DNA from: Devosia aquimaris
Lineage (GTDB): Bacteria > Pseudomonadota > Alphaproteobacteria > Rhizobiales > Devosiaceae
Assembly: GCF_020169335.1 (NCBI RefSeq)
Contig: NZ_JAIEZN010000001.1
Coordinates: 575,426-639,425, forward strand
Direction of reading: 5' to 3'
Length of the DNA stretch: 64,000 bases
The position numbers were made by a program, and so were the translations under genes. The notes below the pieces were generated by a model. It did no database searches. It worked only from the letters and a program-made list of their open reading frames with translations, and was not told the DNA's origin. This document shows positions 16,087 to 26,362 of the stretch, in pieces (position 1 is the stretch's first letter; the number at the start of each line of letters is the position of its first letter).

Positions 16087-16581
16087 ATGAGCGACGCTGA
16101 CAATCCCCGTCCGCCCCTGGGCACGCAACATCAGCGCCAGGGTTGGGACACGCCCGATGGGCTCGACGAGGTCATGATCCGCGCCGTTGTCGACGCCTTT
16201 TACGCGGAGGCGCGGCGCGACCCTGTCATCGGCCCGGTGTTCAACAGCCGCATTCCGCCCAAGGCCTGGCCAAACCATCTCAGTCTGATTGCCGATTTCT
16301 GGAGCTCCATGCTGCTCGGCTCCGGACGCTATGGTGGCCGGCCCATGCCCAAGCACATGGCCATTCCCGAACTGTCCGACGCCCACTTCATGCGCTGGCT
16401 GGCGCTGTTCCGTCGCACGGTCACCCAGCTCTGCCCGCCTGACATCGCTGCGCTCTTCATCGAGCGCTCCGAACGCATCGGCAACAGCTTCCGCATGAAC
16501 ATTGCCATGCGGCGCGGCGCTGACATCAAATCCATGGCGCCGCTGGAACGCGAAGACCCCATCTGGACCCCGCCCGGCTGA
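16087..16581 (+). CDS. Group III truncated haemoglobin
   Basis: 164 residues, with a 20-residue N-terminal extension before the globin fold. Diagnostic features are DAFYAEARRDPVIGPVF, LIADFWSSMLLGSGRYGGRPM and HMAIPELSDAHFMRWLALF, whose second His is the expected proximal haem ligand. Group III globins are linked to NO or peroxide handling. The gene starts immediately after the regulator stop codon (0-bp gap), so it is co-transcribed with the SufR-like gene and probably under its control. Confidence 0.9.
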   Translation: MSDADNPRPPLGTQHQRQGWDTPDGLDEVMIRAVVDAFYAEARRDPVIGPVFNSRIPPKAWPNHLSLIADFWSSMLLGSGRYGGRPMPKHMAIPELSDAHFMRWLALFRRTVTQLCPPDIAALFIERSERIGNSFRMNIAMRRGADIKSMAPLEREDPIWTPPG

Positions 16582-16674
16582 GCAATCTCCCAGGCGCGGA
16601 CGGCGCAGAATAGTTTTCTCTCCGCCGCTTTTGAAACGCCAAGCGTCGCCTTTAGGAAACCTGACTGATCCACT

Positions 16675-16739
16675 AGGGTAACCCTCGCCGAACCGGTTGA
16701 GAGGTCGAAATGTCACGCCATTCCTGGGCGATCGCTTGA
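16675..16739 (+). other. Leader of cysT with inverted repeat and a nine-codon open frame
   Basis: AGGGT-A-ACCCT (16675-16685) is a perfect 11-bp inverted repeat. Then an ATG at 16710, preceded by GAGG at 6 nt, opens a frame coding MSHSWAIA and stopping at TGA 16737-16739. That stop overlaps the best-fitting TTG start of cysT (16736-16738). The small frame may be a translated leader, or the ATG may be the true start with a frameshift in between. Confidence 0.4.
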
Positions 16740-17602
16740 GCACCGCCGCAGCTGCAAGGCGCCCCGCCTGGCGCTGGAGTCGCCCCAGTGTCATCCCCGG
16801 GTTCGGGCTGACCATGGGCTTCACGCTGGCCTATTTCTCGCTGATCATCATGCTGCCACTGCTGGCGCTGGCCATCCGCTCGGCGGGCCTTGGCCCCATG
16901 GGCTTCTGGGCCGCCGCGACCGATCCGCGCGTATTGGGGGCCCTGCGGGTCAGCTTTGTCACGGCCCTGATCGCGGCGGCCATCAACGTCGTATTCGGCA
17001 CGCTCATCGCCTGGGTGCTGGTGCGCTATCGCTTCCCCGGCCGGCGTATTTTCGACGCCATCATCGATCTGCCCTTTGCCCTGCCCACGGCCGTCGCCGG
17101 CATCGCGCTCACCGCCATCTATGCGCCAAATGGCGTGGTGGGGAGCCTGTTTGCGCCGCTGGGCTGGCGCATTGCCTATACGCCGGCGGGGATCGTCATC
17201 GCCATGGTCTTTATCGGTCTGCCCTTCGTGGTGCGCACCATTCAGCCGATCCTCGAAGAGGTCAGCCATGAAGTGGAAGAGGCTAGCGCCACCCTGGGTG
17301 CTTCCCGTTTTCAGACCATCACGCGGGTGCTCTTGCCCAGCCTCACCCCGGCCATCCTGACCGGCTTCGCCCTGGCCTTTGCGCGCGGCGTGGGCGAGTA
17401 CGGCTCGATCATCTTCATCGCCGGCAATATCCCCTTTGTGTCCGAGATTGCGCCGCTGCTGATCTATATCCGCCTGCAGGAGTTCAATTATGTCGGCGCC
17501 ACCGTCATTGCCACGGTGATGCTGCTGATCTCGTTTGCGCTGCTGTTTGCCATCAACCTCATCCAGGCCTGGAGCCGACGGAGATATGGCTATGGCCACT
17601 AA
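16736..17602 (+). CDS. cysT: Sulfate/thiosulfate ABC transporter permease CysT (CysU)
   Basis: 288 residues if started at TTG 16736; the only other start in this frame is TTG at 16697, and there is no ATG before residue 26. The sequence RRPAWRWSRPSVIPGFGLTMGFTLAYFSLI is the usual family start. Six membrane helices and the EAA loop (EEASATLGASRFQTITRVLLPSLTPAIL) are clear. With CysW it forms the channel for sulfate bound by the periplasmic protein encoded 3.4 kb upstream. The start region is odd (see the leader feature). Confidence 0.9.
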   Translation: MSTAAAARRPAWRWSRPSVIPGFGLTMGFTLAYFSLIIMLPLLALAIRSAGLGPMGFWAAATDPRVLGALRVSFVTALIAAAINVVFGTLIAWVLVRYRFPGRRIFDAIIDLPFALPTAVAGIALTAIYAPNGVVGSLFAPLGWRIAYTPAGIVIAMVFIGLPFVVRTIQPILEEVSHEVEEASATLGASRFQTITRVLLPSLTPAILTGFALAFARGVGEYGSIIFIAGNIPFVSEIAPLLIYIRLQEFNYVGATVIATVMLLISFALLFAINLIQAWSRRRYGYGH

Positions 17603-18461
17603 GCTCACCGCACGTCGCCGCCGCAAGGCCTCGCCCACCAGCGAATCCCCCCTGGTGCAGGGCCTGCTCATCGCGCTCTCGCTGCTGTTCATGGGCGTCA
17701 TTCTGCTGCTGCCGCTCTATGCGGTGTTCCACGAGGCCCTGAGCAAGGGCATCGGCAGCTATTTCGCAGCGTTGCTGGAGCCCGATGCGCAATCGGCCAT
17801 CCGCCTGACGCTGCTGGTCGCGGCTATCGCCGTGCCTCTCAACCTGATCTTCGGCCTGGCCGCGTCCTGGGCTATCGCCAAGTTCGAATTCAAGGGAAAG
17901 GCTTTCCTTATCACCTTGATCGACTTGCCGTTTTCGGTTTCGCCGGTGATCTCGGGCCTGGTCTATGTGCTGCTCTTCGGCGCCGGCAGCGTGCTGGGAC
18001 CGTTTCTCAAGAGCTACGGCATCGAAGTGTTGTTTGCGCTGCCCGGCATTGTCCTGGCGACCATTTTCGTCACCTTTCCATTCGTTGCCCGCGAGCTCAT
18101 CCCCCTGATGCAGGATCAGGGTTCGGGCGACGAGGAAGCGGCGCTGTCGCTGGGCGCCAATGGCTGGCAGACCTTCTTCCGCGTTACCCTGCCCAATATC
18201 AAATGGGGCCTGCTGTACGGCGTGCTGCTCTGCAATGCGCGCGCCATGGGCGAGTTCGGTGCCGTCGCGGTGGTCTCGGGCAAGATTCGCGGCCAGACCA
18301 CCACGATCCCGCTGCAGGTGGAAATGCTCTACAATGAATACAACGCGACGGCCGCCTTCGCACTGGCGTCGCTGCTGGCCCTGCTGGCGCTGGTGACACT
18401 GGTGCTCAAGAGCGCTCTCGAATGGCGCTTCAGTGCCGAAATCGCCGCCGGCAACCATTGA
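17586..18461 (+). CDS. cysW: Sulfate/thiosulfate ABC transporter permease CysW
   Basis: 291 residues from the ATG at 17586, with CGGAG close upstream; a second ATG two codons later is possible. It overlaps cysT by 17 nt, indicating coupling. Membrane helices and the EAA-type cytoplasmic loop (EEAALSLGANGWQTFFRVTLPNIKW) are intact, and GEFGAVAVVSGKIRGQTTTIPLQVEMLY is the family-specific C-terminal region. It pairs with CysT. Confidence 0.94.
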   Translation: MAMATKLTARRRRKASPTSESPLVQGLLIALSLLFMGVILLLPLYAVFHEALSKGIGSYFAALLEPDAQSAIRLTLLVAAIAVPLNLIFGLAASWAIAKFEFKGKAFLITLIDLPFSVSPVISGLVYVLLFGAGSVLGPFLKSYGIEVLFALPGIVLATIFVTFPFVARELIPLMQDQGSGDEEAALSLGANGWQTFFRVTLPNIKWGLLYGVLLCNARAMGEFGAVAVVSGKIRGQTTTIPLQVEMLYNEYNATAAFALASLLALLALVTLVLKSALEWRFSAEIAAGNH

Positions 18462-18496
18462 TGCGCCCTTTGGCGACAACTGACAGGATTGAGTGA

Positions 18497-19531
18497 ATGG
18501 ACGTTCGTGTCACCAATGTGCGCAAGGAATTCGACCGCTTCCCGGCGCTGCATGATGTCTCGCTCGACATCCATTCGGGCGAGCTGATCGCCCTGCTGGG
18601 CCCGTCCGGCTCGGGCAAGACCACGCTGCTGCGCCTGATCGCCGGGCTGGAAATGCCCACCACAGGCCGCATCTTCTTTGGCGATACCGACGCGTCCGAA
18701 TGGACGGTGCAGCAGCGCAACATCGGCTTTGTGTTTCAGCACTATGCCCTGTTCCGCCATATGACGATCCTGGAGAACGTCTCCTTCGGCCTCAAGGTGC
18801 GGCCGCGCTCGACCCGTCCGCCCGCTGGCGAAATCCGCCGCCGCGCGCTCGAACTGCTCGATCTGGTGCAACTGTCGGGCCTCGAGAAACGCTATCCCAA
18901 TCAGCTTTCGGGCGGCCAGCGCCAGCGCGTGGCCCTGGCCCGCGCCCTGGCGATTGAGCCGGCTGTGCTGCTGCTGGACGAACCCTTTGGCGCGCTGGAC
19001 GCCCAGGTCCGCCGCGAGCTGCGCAAATGGCTGCGCGAAATCCATGACCGCACCGGCCACACCACGGTCTTCGTCACGCACGACCAGGAGGAGGCGCTGG
19101 AGCTGTCCGATCGGCTCTGCGTGATGAGCCAGGGCCATGTCGAACAGGTTGGCACGCCCGACACCATCTACGACCAGCCCAGCTCGCCCTTTGTCTTTGG
19201 CTTCATTGGCGAATCCAGCCAATTGCCCGTGACCCTGGTCGATGGCGAAATCCGCCACGGCAACACCGCCATTGGCCAGTCCAGCGGCCCGCTCACGGCC
19301 GGTCCGGCGCGGCTGTTCTTCCGCCCGCACGATGTTGATATCGTTGAGCCCGGCGCCGGATTGACCGGCACCGTGCACTCCAGCCGCCGCGTGGGCGGCA
19401 CCCGCCGGGTGGAGCTTGACCTGGGTGCGGGGCAGCTGGCTGAGATCGATCTGCCGTTCGACCAGGCGTTCAGCCAGAGCGCGGCGATCAGCTTCCGGCC
19501 GCGTCGCTGGCAGCTGTTTTCGGCGGGCTGA
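18497..19531 (+). CDS. cysA: Sulfate/thiosulfate ABC transporter ATP-binding protein
   Basis: 344 residues. Walker [12 protein letters not shown], signature [15 protein letters not shown], Walker [13 protein letters not shown] and the H-loop [11 protein letters not shown] are all intact. The C-terminal ~110 residues form the TOBE-like regulatory region of CysA/MalK-type ATPases ([13 protein letters not shown]). It energises CysTW. It starts 35 bp after cysW and ends the operon; about 100 bp of AT-richer DNA follows before the next gene. Confidence 0.95.
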   Translation: MDVRVTNVRKEFDRFPALHDVSLDIHSGELIALLGPSGSGKTTLLRLIAGLEMPTTGRIFFGDTDASEWTVQQRNIGFVFQHYALFRHMTILENVSFGLKVRPRSTRPPAGEIRRRALELLDLVQLSGLEKRYPNQLSGGQRQRVALARALAIEPAVLLLDEPFGALDAQVRRELRKWLREIHDRTGHTTVFVTHDQEEALELSDRLCVMSQGHVEQVGTPDTIYDQPSSPFVFGFIGESSQLPVTLVDGEIRHGNTAIGQSSGPLTAGPARLFFRPHDVDIVEPGAGLTGTVHSSRRVGGTRRVELDLGAGQLAEIDLPFDQAFSQSAAISFRPRRWQLFSAG

Positions 19532-19630
19532 TCGTCGAAATGTTTCAATTTGTCATAAAATTGCACGACGGCTTAGGAGTTTAGCTACCGCTGCGCCGTA
19601 GTCTTGGGCCGACGAACCCAAGAGTGCACC

Positions 19631-21247
19631 GTGTCCGTTTCCGGCATCGCTTTCGATGACACCTTCATGCTCGGCGCGCGATTGCTGCGGTCGGGCCGGT
19701 GTATCGAAGCCATCGAAGCCTTTCGCACGGTCTATAGCCGCGCCCTGGCAGACAATGAAATCGGGCTGATGGCAGCCTGCCTCAACGAAATGGCCTGGTG
19801 CTGCTATCGTCTGGGTGAGGTGGAGCAGGGCCTCGAATATGCCATGGGTGCCAAGTGGCATTGGGGCAGGGCCGGCAATACGGCCGAAAAGTCTCGCGCC
19901 CTGGCCATCGAAGCCATTCTCTTCCTCGATATCGGCTTCAGCGACGAAGCCTATAGCGCTGCCGACCAGGCGGTGAAGCTGGCGCTGACCACCGAGTTTG
20001 AATCCGTTCACGCCTTCACCCTCAATGCCAAGGGCATCGTGCTGGCCGTCTGCCACGAGGCGCAACTGGGGCTCCAGTTGCTGGAGCGCGCGCTGGGGAT
20101 CGCGGCCCGCCAGCAAAACCATGCCGCCCAGGCCTATTACCTGCTCAATATCGGCTTCTGCCACGGCAAGCTGGCCGAGGAAGCCCTGTCGCTGCTTGAG
20201 CCCGAGCGCGCCGACGCCGAGAACCGTATCGCCACAGAATTGAGTGCCCTGGCGGTCGATCTGGCCGAAAGCGTGGGTGACGACTGGACGCTGCGCACGG
20301 CCCTGAGCAACAGCGCCGAACTGCTGTCCAAGCAGGGCCGGCATGACCTTGCCATCGAGCTGATGGACCGGCTGGCCGAATTGCCCGAACTGCCCGGCAT
20401 CGGCTTGCGCATCCACTATCTCTATACACTGAGCGATGTGCTGCTCCGGTCGGGTCGCTGCGATGATGCGCGCGTCGCCGCGGCAGAGTCGCTGGCCCTG
20501 GCGGAAGGTTCCGGCATCGTCGAACACCAGACCAGCGCCGCCGCCAAGCTGGTGGAGATCCTTGAGGCCCAGGGCGACACCCGCGCCGCCTTCGCCATGC
20601 ACAAGCGCTTCCACGGCCTCTATGTGCGACAGGCCGGCGAGACGGCGCGCCGCCGGGCGCGCGTCGAGGAAATCCGCTCCGAGACAGACCGGCTGCGCGA
20701 CGAGGCCTCCATGCTGGCCGAGCAGGTGATGTGCGATCCGCTGACGGGCATCGCCAATCGCCGCAGCTTCGATCAGATCCTCAATCGCCTGGCGGGTTCG
20801 CCCATTGCCATCGGCATGCTGGATATCGACCTCTTCAAATCGGTCAACGACCGCTTCTCGCACATTGTCGGCGATGCCGTGCTGCAGCGCATTGCCCGGA
20901 TCATGGTCGACCAGATCGGCCCGCATGGCCATGCGGCACGGCTGGGTGGCGAGGAATTCGCGCTCATCTTCCCCGACATCGCTGAGGCCACGGCCGCGGC
21001 GCTTTGCGAAGGCGTCCGCGTGGCGGTGGCCAATGCCGACTGGTCCCATATTGCTGAAGGGCTGGCGGTGACCGTCAGCGTCGGGCTCGCCACGGGCAGG
21101 GGCGACGTCCCGTCCGGTCTGCTGTTGCAAATGGCCGACAGGCGCCTCTACATGGCCAAGACCACTGGCCGTGACCGCATCATCTCGCGCGATACGCCCA
21201 TCCTGGTTCACGACAACGCAGAACCGCGAAAGCAATCCATCGCATGA
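19631..21247 (+). CDS. TPR-like sensor diguanylate cyclase (GGDEF domain)
   Basis: 538 residues from GTG 19631; the frame is open back to a TTG at 19604. Residues about 10-340 are all-helical and resemble tetratricopeptide repeats. A charged coiled-coil (ARRRARVEEIRSETDRLRDEA) leads to a GGDEF domain from about 375, with DPLTGIANRRSFDQ and the active-site GGEEF near residue 439. The upstream RxxD inhibitory site is absent. It should make cyclic di-GMP in the cytoplasm with no membrane segment. Its stop codon overlaps the start of a GAF protein gene (ATGA), so the GAF protein may modulate it. Confidence 0.88.
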   Translation: MSVSGIAFDDTFMLGARLLRSGRCIEAIEAFRTVYSRALADNEIGLMAACLNEMAWCCYRLGEVEQGLEYAMGAKWHWGRAGNTAEKSRALAIEAILFLDIGFSDEAYSAADQAVKLALTTEFESVHAFTLNAKGIVLAVCHEAQLGLQLLERALGIAARQQNHAAQAYYLLNIGFCHGKLAEEALSLLEPERADAENRIATELSALAVDLAESVGDDWTLRTALSNSAELLSKQGRHDLAIELMDRLAELPELPGIGLRIHYLYTLSDVLLRSGRCDDARVAAAESLALAEGSGIVEHQTSAAAKLVEILEAQGDTRAAFAMHKRFHGLYVRQAGETARRRARVEEIRSETDRLRDEASMLAEQVMCDPLTGIANRRSFDQILNRLAGSPIAIGMLDIDLFKSVNDRFSHIVGDAVLQRIARIMVDQIGPHGHAARLGGEEFALIFPDIAEATAAALCEGVRVAVANADWSHIAEGLAVTVSVGLATGRGDVPSGLLLQMADRRLYMAKTTGRDRIISRDTPILVHDNAEPRKQSIA

Positions 21248-21750
21248 CGACGACCCCCAACGCCGAGGCCTTCCGCGCCTTTGAGGAAGCCCTGGCACGT
21301 TATACCGATCCCGCCCAGACGGGCGCGGCCCTCCATGCCCTGGCCGAGGCCGTTATCGGCGTGCGCCTGTTCACGCTGACGGCGATCAACATGGATGCCG
21401 GCCATGTGCGCCGCGTCTACACCAGCCACCCCGAGGTCTATCCGCTGCTGGGCACCAAGCCTATCGTGCGCGACGAGTGGTTCGAGGCCATGCGCACCGA
21501 GCGGCGCATCACCTCCATCAATACGGCCCAGGGCATGGAAGGCAATTTCCCGGACTTGGCGCTCATCCGCGAACTGGGCTGCAATGCCTCGATCAGCGTG
21601 CCGGTCATGGCTGGCAACGACCTGCTGGGCACCATCAATGCGCTCGACGCCGAAGGCGCCTATCCCGGCGAAGTGGTGGCCCGCGCCGCCGATCTCATCA
21701 TTCCGGCGACGGCTGTTTTCCTGATCCTGCGCAATCACTTCACTCTCTAA
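21244..21750 (+). CDS. Stand-alone GAF domain protein
   Basis: 168 residues, a single GAF domain with no output domain. Characteristic stretches are LFTLTAINM, RRVYTSHPEVYPLLGTKPI, IRELGCNASISVPV and LGTINALDAEGAY. The single conserved Cys excludes free methionine sulfoxide reductase, which needs three. It is translationally coupled to the GGDEF gene and followed by a peptide ABC operon. A clear paralogue (35125-35616) sits next to another peptide ABC operon, so a role in sensing the transported ligand is plausible but unproven. Confidence 0.8.
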   Translation: MTTTPNAEAFRAFEEALARYTDPAQTGAALHALAEAVIGVRLFTLTAINMDAGHVRRVYTSHPEVYPLLGTKPIVRDEWFEAMRTERRITSINTAQGMEGNFPDLALIRELGCNASISVPVMAGNDLLGTINALDAEGAYPGEVVARAADLIIPATAVFLILRNHFTL

Positions 21751-21879
21751 CCATCTGGTTTGCCGCGCCGCACCGGTCAAACCGGCGGCGCCGGATGGGG
21801 TGATGTCCGTCCGGCGCCCGCACACGCCGAAAGTCTCAACAGGCAAATCCGTCGCCGCCTCTTGCAGTAAAATTTTTTT

Positions 21880-21908
21880 AGTGCTGTCTTATAAATTATG
21901 TCAGCACT
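21880..21908 (+). promoter_or_regulatory. 29-bp inverted repeat upstream of the first peptide ABC operon
   Basis: AGTGCTG (21880-21886) and CAGCACT (21902-21908) are perfect 7-bp inverted arms around an AT-rich 15-bp centre containing TATAAA, a likely -10 element. It ends 50 bp before the first permease start. An operator dimer-binding site is the simplest reading. Confidence 0.5.
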
Positions 21909-21958
21909 GTGTCCGCCGCCCATCTGCCCGATCGTCCACGCCCGTGTGAGGCGCTGAG

Positions 21959-22884
<926 letters not shown>

Positions 22885-22888
<4 letters not shown>

Positions 22889-24066
22889 CCGACACCCGCA
22901 TCATTGCACCCGAAATGTGGGCGCCGCTGGCGCCCGAGGATGGCGCTGCTGCCGTCGGTCGCCCGAGCCTGACCTATTGGCAGGATGCCCGCCGGCGCCT
23001 CTGGGCCAACAAGCCCGCCGTCGTGGCGCTGGTGTTCATTATCCTGCTGATCCTGGGCGCCATCTTCGGCCCCTGGTTCAGCCCCTATAGCTATGCCGAC
23101 CAGAATTTGAAGCTGGCCAATATCCCGCCGGCGTTCGAGACCTATGCCGTCGACGACGGGCAGGGGGGCACCACCCGCTTCTTCCTCAATGCCTCCAACT
23201 TCAACCTCTATGAGGTTGATGCCCAAGGGCATGTGCTCGGCCTGCTGCGTGGCGGCCGCAAGGACATGATCAAGAAGATCCAGCCCTATACCTTCGGCGA
23301 TACCACGGTCGCGCTGGACTATTCGGCTTTGCCGGCCCGGCTCGTCGCGGCGGACGGCAGCACCATTTCGCCCTCCGGCTGGTCCTGGAACCGCACCTAT
23401 CTGTTCGGCACCGACCAGCTCGGCCGCGACGTGCTGGTGCGCCAGCTGTTTGGCGCCCGCATCTCGCTCACCGTCGCCTTCGTCGCGACCTTGGTGAACT
23501 TCTTCATCGGCATCTTCTATGGCGGCCTGGCCGGCTACATCGGCGGCCGCACCGATGCCATCATGATGCGCATCGTCGAGATCATCTCCACCATCCCGCT
23601 CACCCTCTACGTGGTGCTGTTGATGGTGGTGTTCGACAGCGGGCTCTATTCGATCATCATCGCCATCGGCTCGGTGTTCTGGGTCGATATGGCCCGCATC
23701 GTGCGCGGCCAGATATTGAGCCTGAAGAGCCAGGACTATGTCGCCGCCGCGCGCACCATGGGTGCCGGCACGCGTCGCATTCTCACCCGCCACCTGCTGC
23801 CCAACTCCATCGGCCCGATCATCGTCACCCTGACCATGCTCATCCCCTCGGCCATCTTCATCGAGAGCTTCATGAGCTTTATTGGCCTGGGCGTCACGCC
23901 GCCGCTGGCCTCCTGGGGCACGCTGACCTCGGAAGCCGTCGAAACCATGCGCGCCTATCCGCACCAGCTGTTCTTCCCCGCGGCTGCCATTTCGCTGACC
24001 ATGTTCGCCTTCAACTTCCTGGGCGATGGCCTGCGCGATGCGCTTGACCCGAGGTTCCGCAAATGA
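22885..24066 (+). CDS. Peptide-type ABC transporter permease (OppC/DppC family), extended form
   Basis: 393 residues, about 90 longer than usual OppC. The extra length is a hydrophilic periplasmic insert after the first helix (about residues 65-170, between FSPYSYADQNLKLA and NRTYLFGTDQLGRDVL). This variant is known in OppC-like permeases. The EAA loop AARTMGAGTRRILTRHLLPNS and the final [18 protein letters not shown] are intact. ATGA overlaps on both sides show tight coupling with OppB-like and OppD-like genes. Confidence 0.92.
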
Positions 24067-25082
24067 CCGCCGCAACCATGGGCACGCCCATCCTTTCCGT
24101 GCGCGACCTCGCCACCAGCTTCTTTTCCCAGCGCGGCGAAGTGCAGGCCGTGCGCGGCGTCAGCTTTGACGTTCACCCCGGTGAAATCCTCGGCATTGTC
24201 GGGGAGTCCGGCTCGGGCAAGTCCATCACCTGCATGTCGGTGCTGCGCCTGCTCAAGGCCACGGGCCGCATCAAATCCGGTTCGGCCCTGTTTGATGGCC
24301 AGGACCTGCTGGCACTCGACGAGGCCGACCTCAGGGACATCCGCGGCAACAAGATCGGCATGATCTTTCAGGACCCCATGACCAGCCTCAACCCCACTTT
24401 GACCGTGGGCGAACAGGTTATCGAGACCATCCTGCGCCATCGCCAGGCCACACGCTCCGAAGCCCGCGCCCGCGCCATCGAACTGTTCGAACTGGTGCGC
24501 ATCCCTTCGGCCGCCGCCCGGCTCAAATCCTATCCGCATGAATTTTCCGGCGGCATGCGCCAGCGCGTCATGATCGCCATTGCTTTGGCCTGCGATCCCA
24601 AGCTGCTGATTGCCGATGAGCCCACCACGGCGCTCGACGTCACCATCCAGCGCCAGATCCTGGGCCTGCTGCGCGATCTCCAGGCGCGCCTCGGCATGGC
24701 GGTGATCCTGATCACCCATGACCTCGGCGTCATCGCCGAAGTCACCGACCGCATCGTGGTCATGTATGGTGGGCTCGTCATGGAAACCGGCCCGGTGCGC
24801 GACCTCTTCGCCCGCCCCATGCACCCTTATACCCGCGGCCTCCTGGCCTCGGTGCCCGATCTGAGGGACGATAGCCACAAGCGGCTGACACCCATTCCGG
24901 GTTCGCCCCCCGACATGGCCCATCCGCCCGCCGGCTGCCCCTTCACCGCCCGCTGCCCCCATGCCATGCGCCAATGCGCAGCCGCACTGCCGCCCCTGTT
25001 CGGCGACAGCCACGCCGCCCGCTGCTGGCTCCACCATGCCGAGGCGCCGCGCATCGCCGGCATCAACGAGGTGGCAGCATGA
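24063..25082 (+). CDS. Peptide-type ABC transporter ATP-binding protein (OppD/DppD family)
   Basis: 339 residues. Walker [12 protein letters not shown], signature [17 protein letters not shown], Walker [15 protein letters not shown] and the H-loop [11 protein letters not shown] are complete. The C-terminal oligopeptide/dipeptide domain contains the four-Cys motif [15 protein letters not shown]...C typical of OppD/DppD. It works with the OppF-like partner encoded after a 169-bp spacer filled with a palindromic repeat. Confidence 0.94.
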   Translation: MTAATMGTPILSVRDLATSFFSQRGEVQAVRGVSFDVHPGEILGIVGESGSGKSITCMSVLRLLKATGRIKSGSALFDGQDLLALDEADLRDIRGNKIGMIFQDPMTSLNPTLTVGEQVIETILRHRQATRSEARARAIELFELVRIPSAAARLKSYPHEFSGGMRQRVMIAIALACDPKLLIADEPTTALDVTIQRQILGLLRDLQARLGMAVILITHDLGVIAEVTDRIVVMYGGLVMETGPVRDLFARPMHPYTRGLLASVPDLRDDSHKRLTPIPGSPPDMAHPPAGCPFTARCPHAMRQCAAALPPLFGDSHAARCWLHHAEAPRIAGINEVAA

Positions 25083-25109
25083 CTCTTTGTGCAACCACCA
25101 GAGGTTTTG

Positions 25110-25236
25110 TCCCCTCTCCCCTGACGGGAGAGGGTCAGGGTGAGGGGTTCAGCGTCGGTCGCACGCTCACGCTGGTCACGACCTCTGAACCCCTCACCCG
25201 GCGCTCTGCGCCGACCTCTCCCCTCAGGGGAGAGGT
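25110..25236. repeat. Composite palindromic intergenic repeat inside the peptide ABC operon
   Basis: Three stems are nested here: CCCTCTCCC/GGGAGAGGG (25112-25134, 9 bp), GGGTGAGGGGTTCAG with its complement (25138-25152 and 25185-25199, 15 bp perfect), and ACCTCTCCCCT/AGGGGAGAGGT (25214-25236, 11 bp, 1-nt loop). It fills the gap between the two ATPase genes, has no coding frame, and has a related copy in putA at 30448-30500. It looks like a REP-type dispersed palindrome. Confidence 0.75.
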
Positions 25237-25251
25237 GGAGGCCGCCACGCC

Positions 25252-26232
<981 letters not shown>

Positions 26233-26329
26233 GCTCGGGCCTTACCCATTCGGCTGCCGAAGGCCGGCATCCGGCGCAGCACATCGATATCGAAGGCGGG
26301 GCAAGCATTGCCGCTCCGCTTGCGCGAGC

Positions 26330-26351
26330 GGGGTCCCAAGACCCCATTTTT
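26330..26351 (+). terminator. Terminator-like hairpin between the OppF-like and binding-protein genes
   Basis: GGGGTC (26330-26335), loop CCAA, GACCCC (26340-26345), then ATTTTT. It ends 11 nt before the binding-protein start codon, just ahead of its ribosome-binding site (GGAGAGAGA). It may limit read-through so that the binding protein is expressed at a different level, or act as an attenuator. Confidence 0.5.
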
Positions 26352-26362
26352 GGAGAGAGAGC

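Noticed and set aside
21244..21750. Free methionine-(R)-sulfoxide reductase function for the GAF protein
   Set aside because: That enzyme needs three conserved Cys in the GAF domain; only one Cys is present here and in the paralogue.
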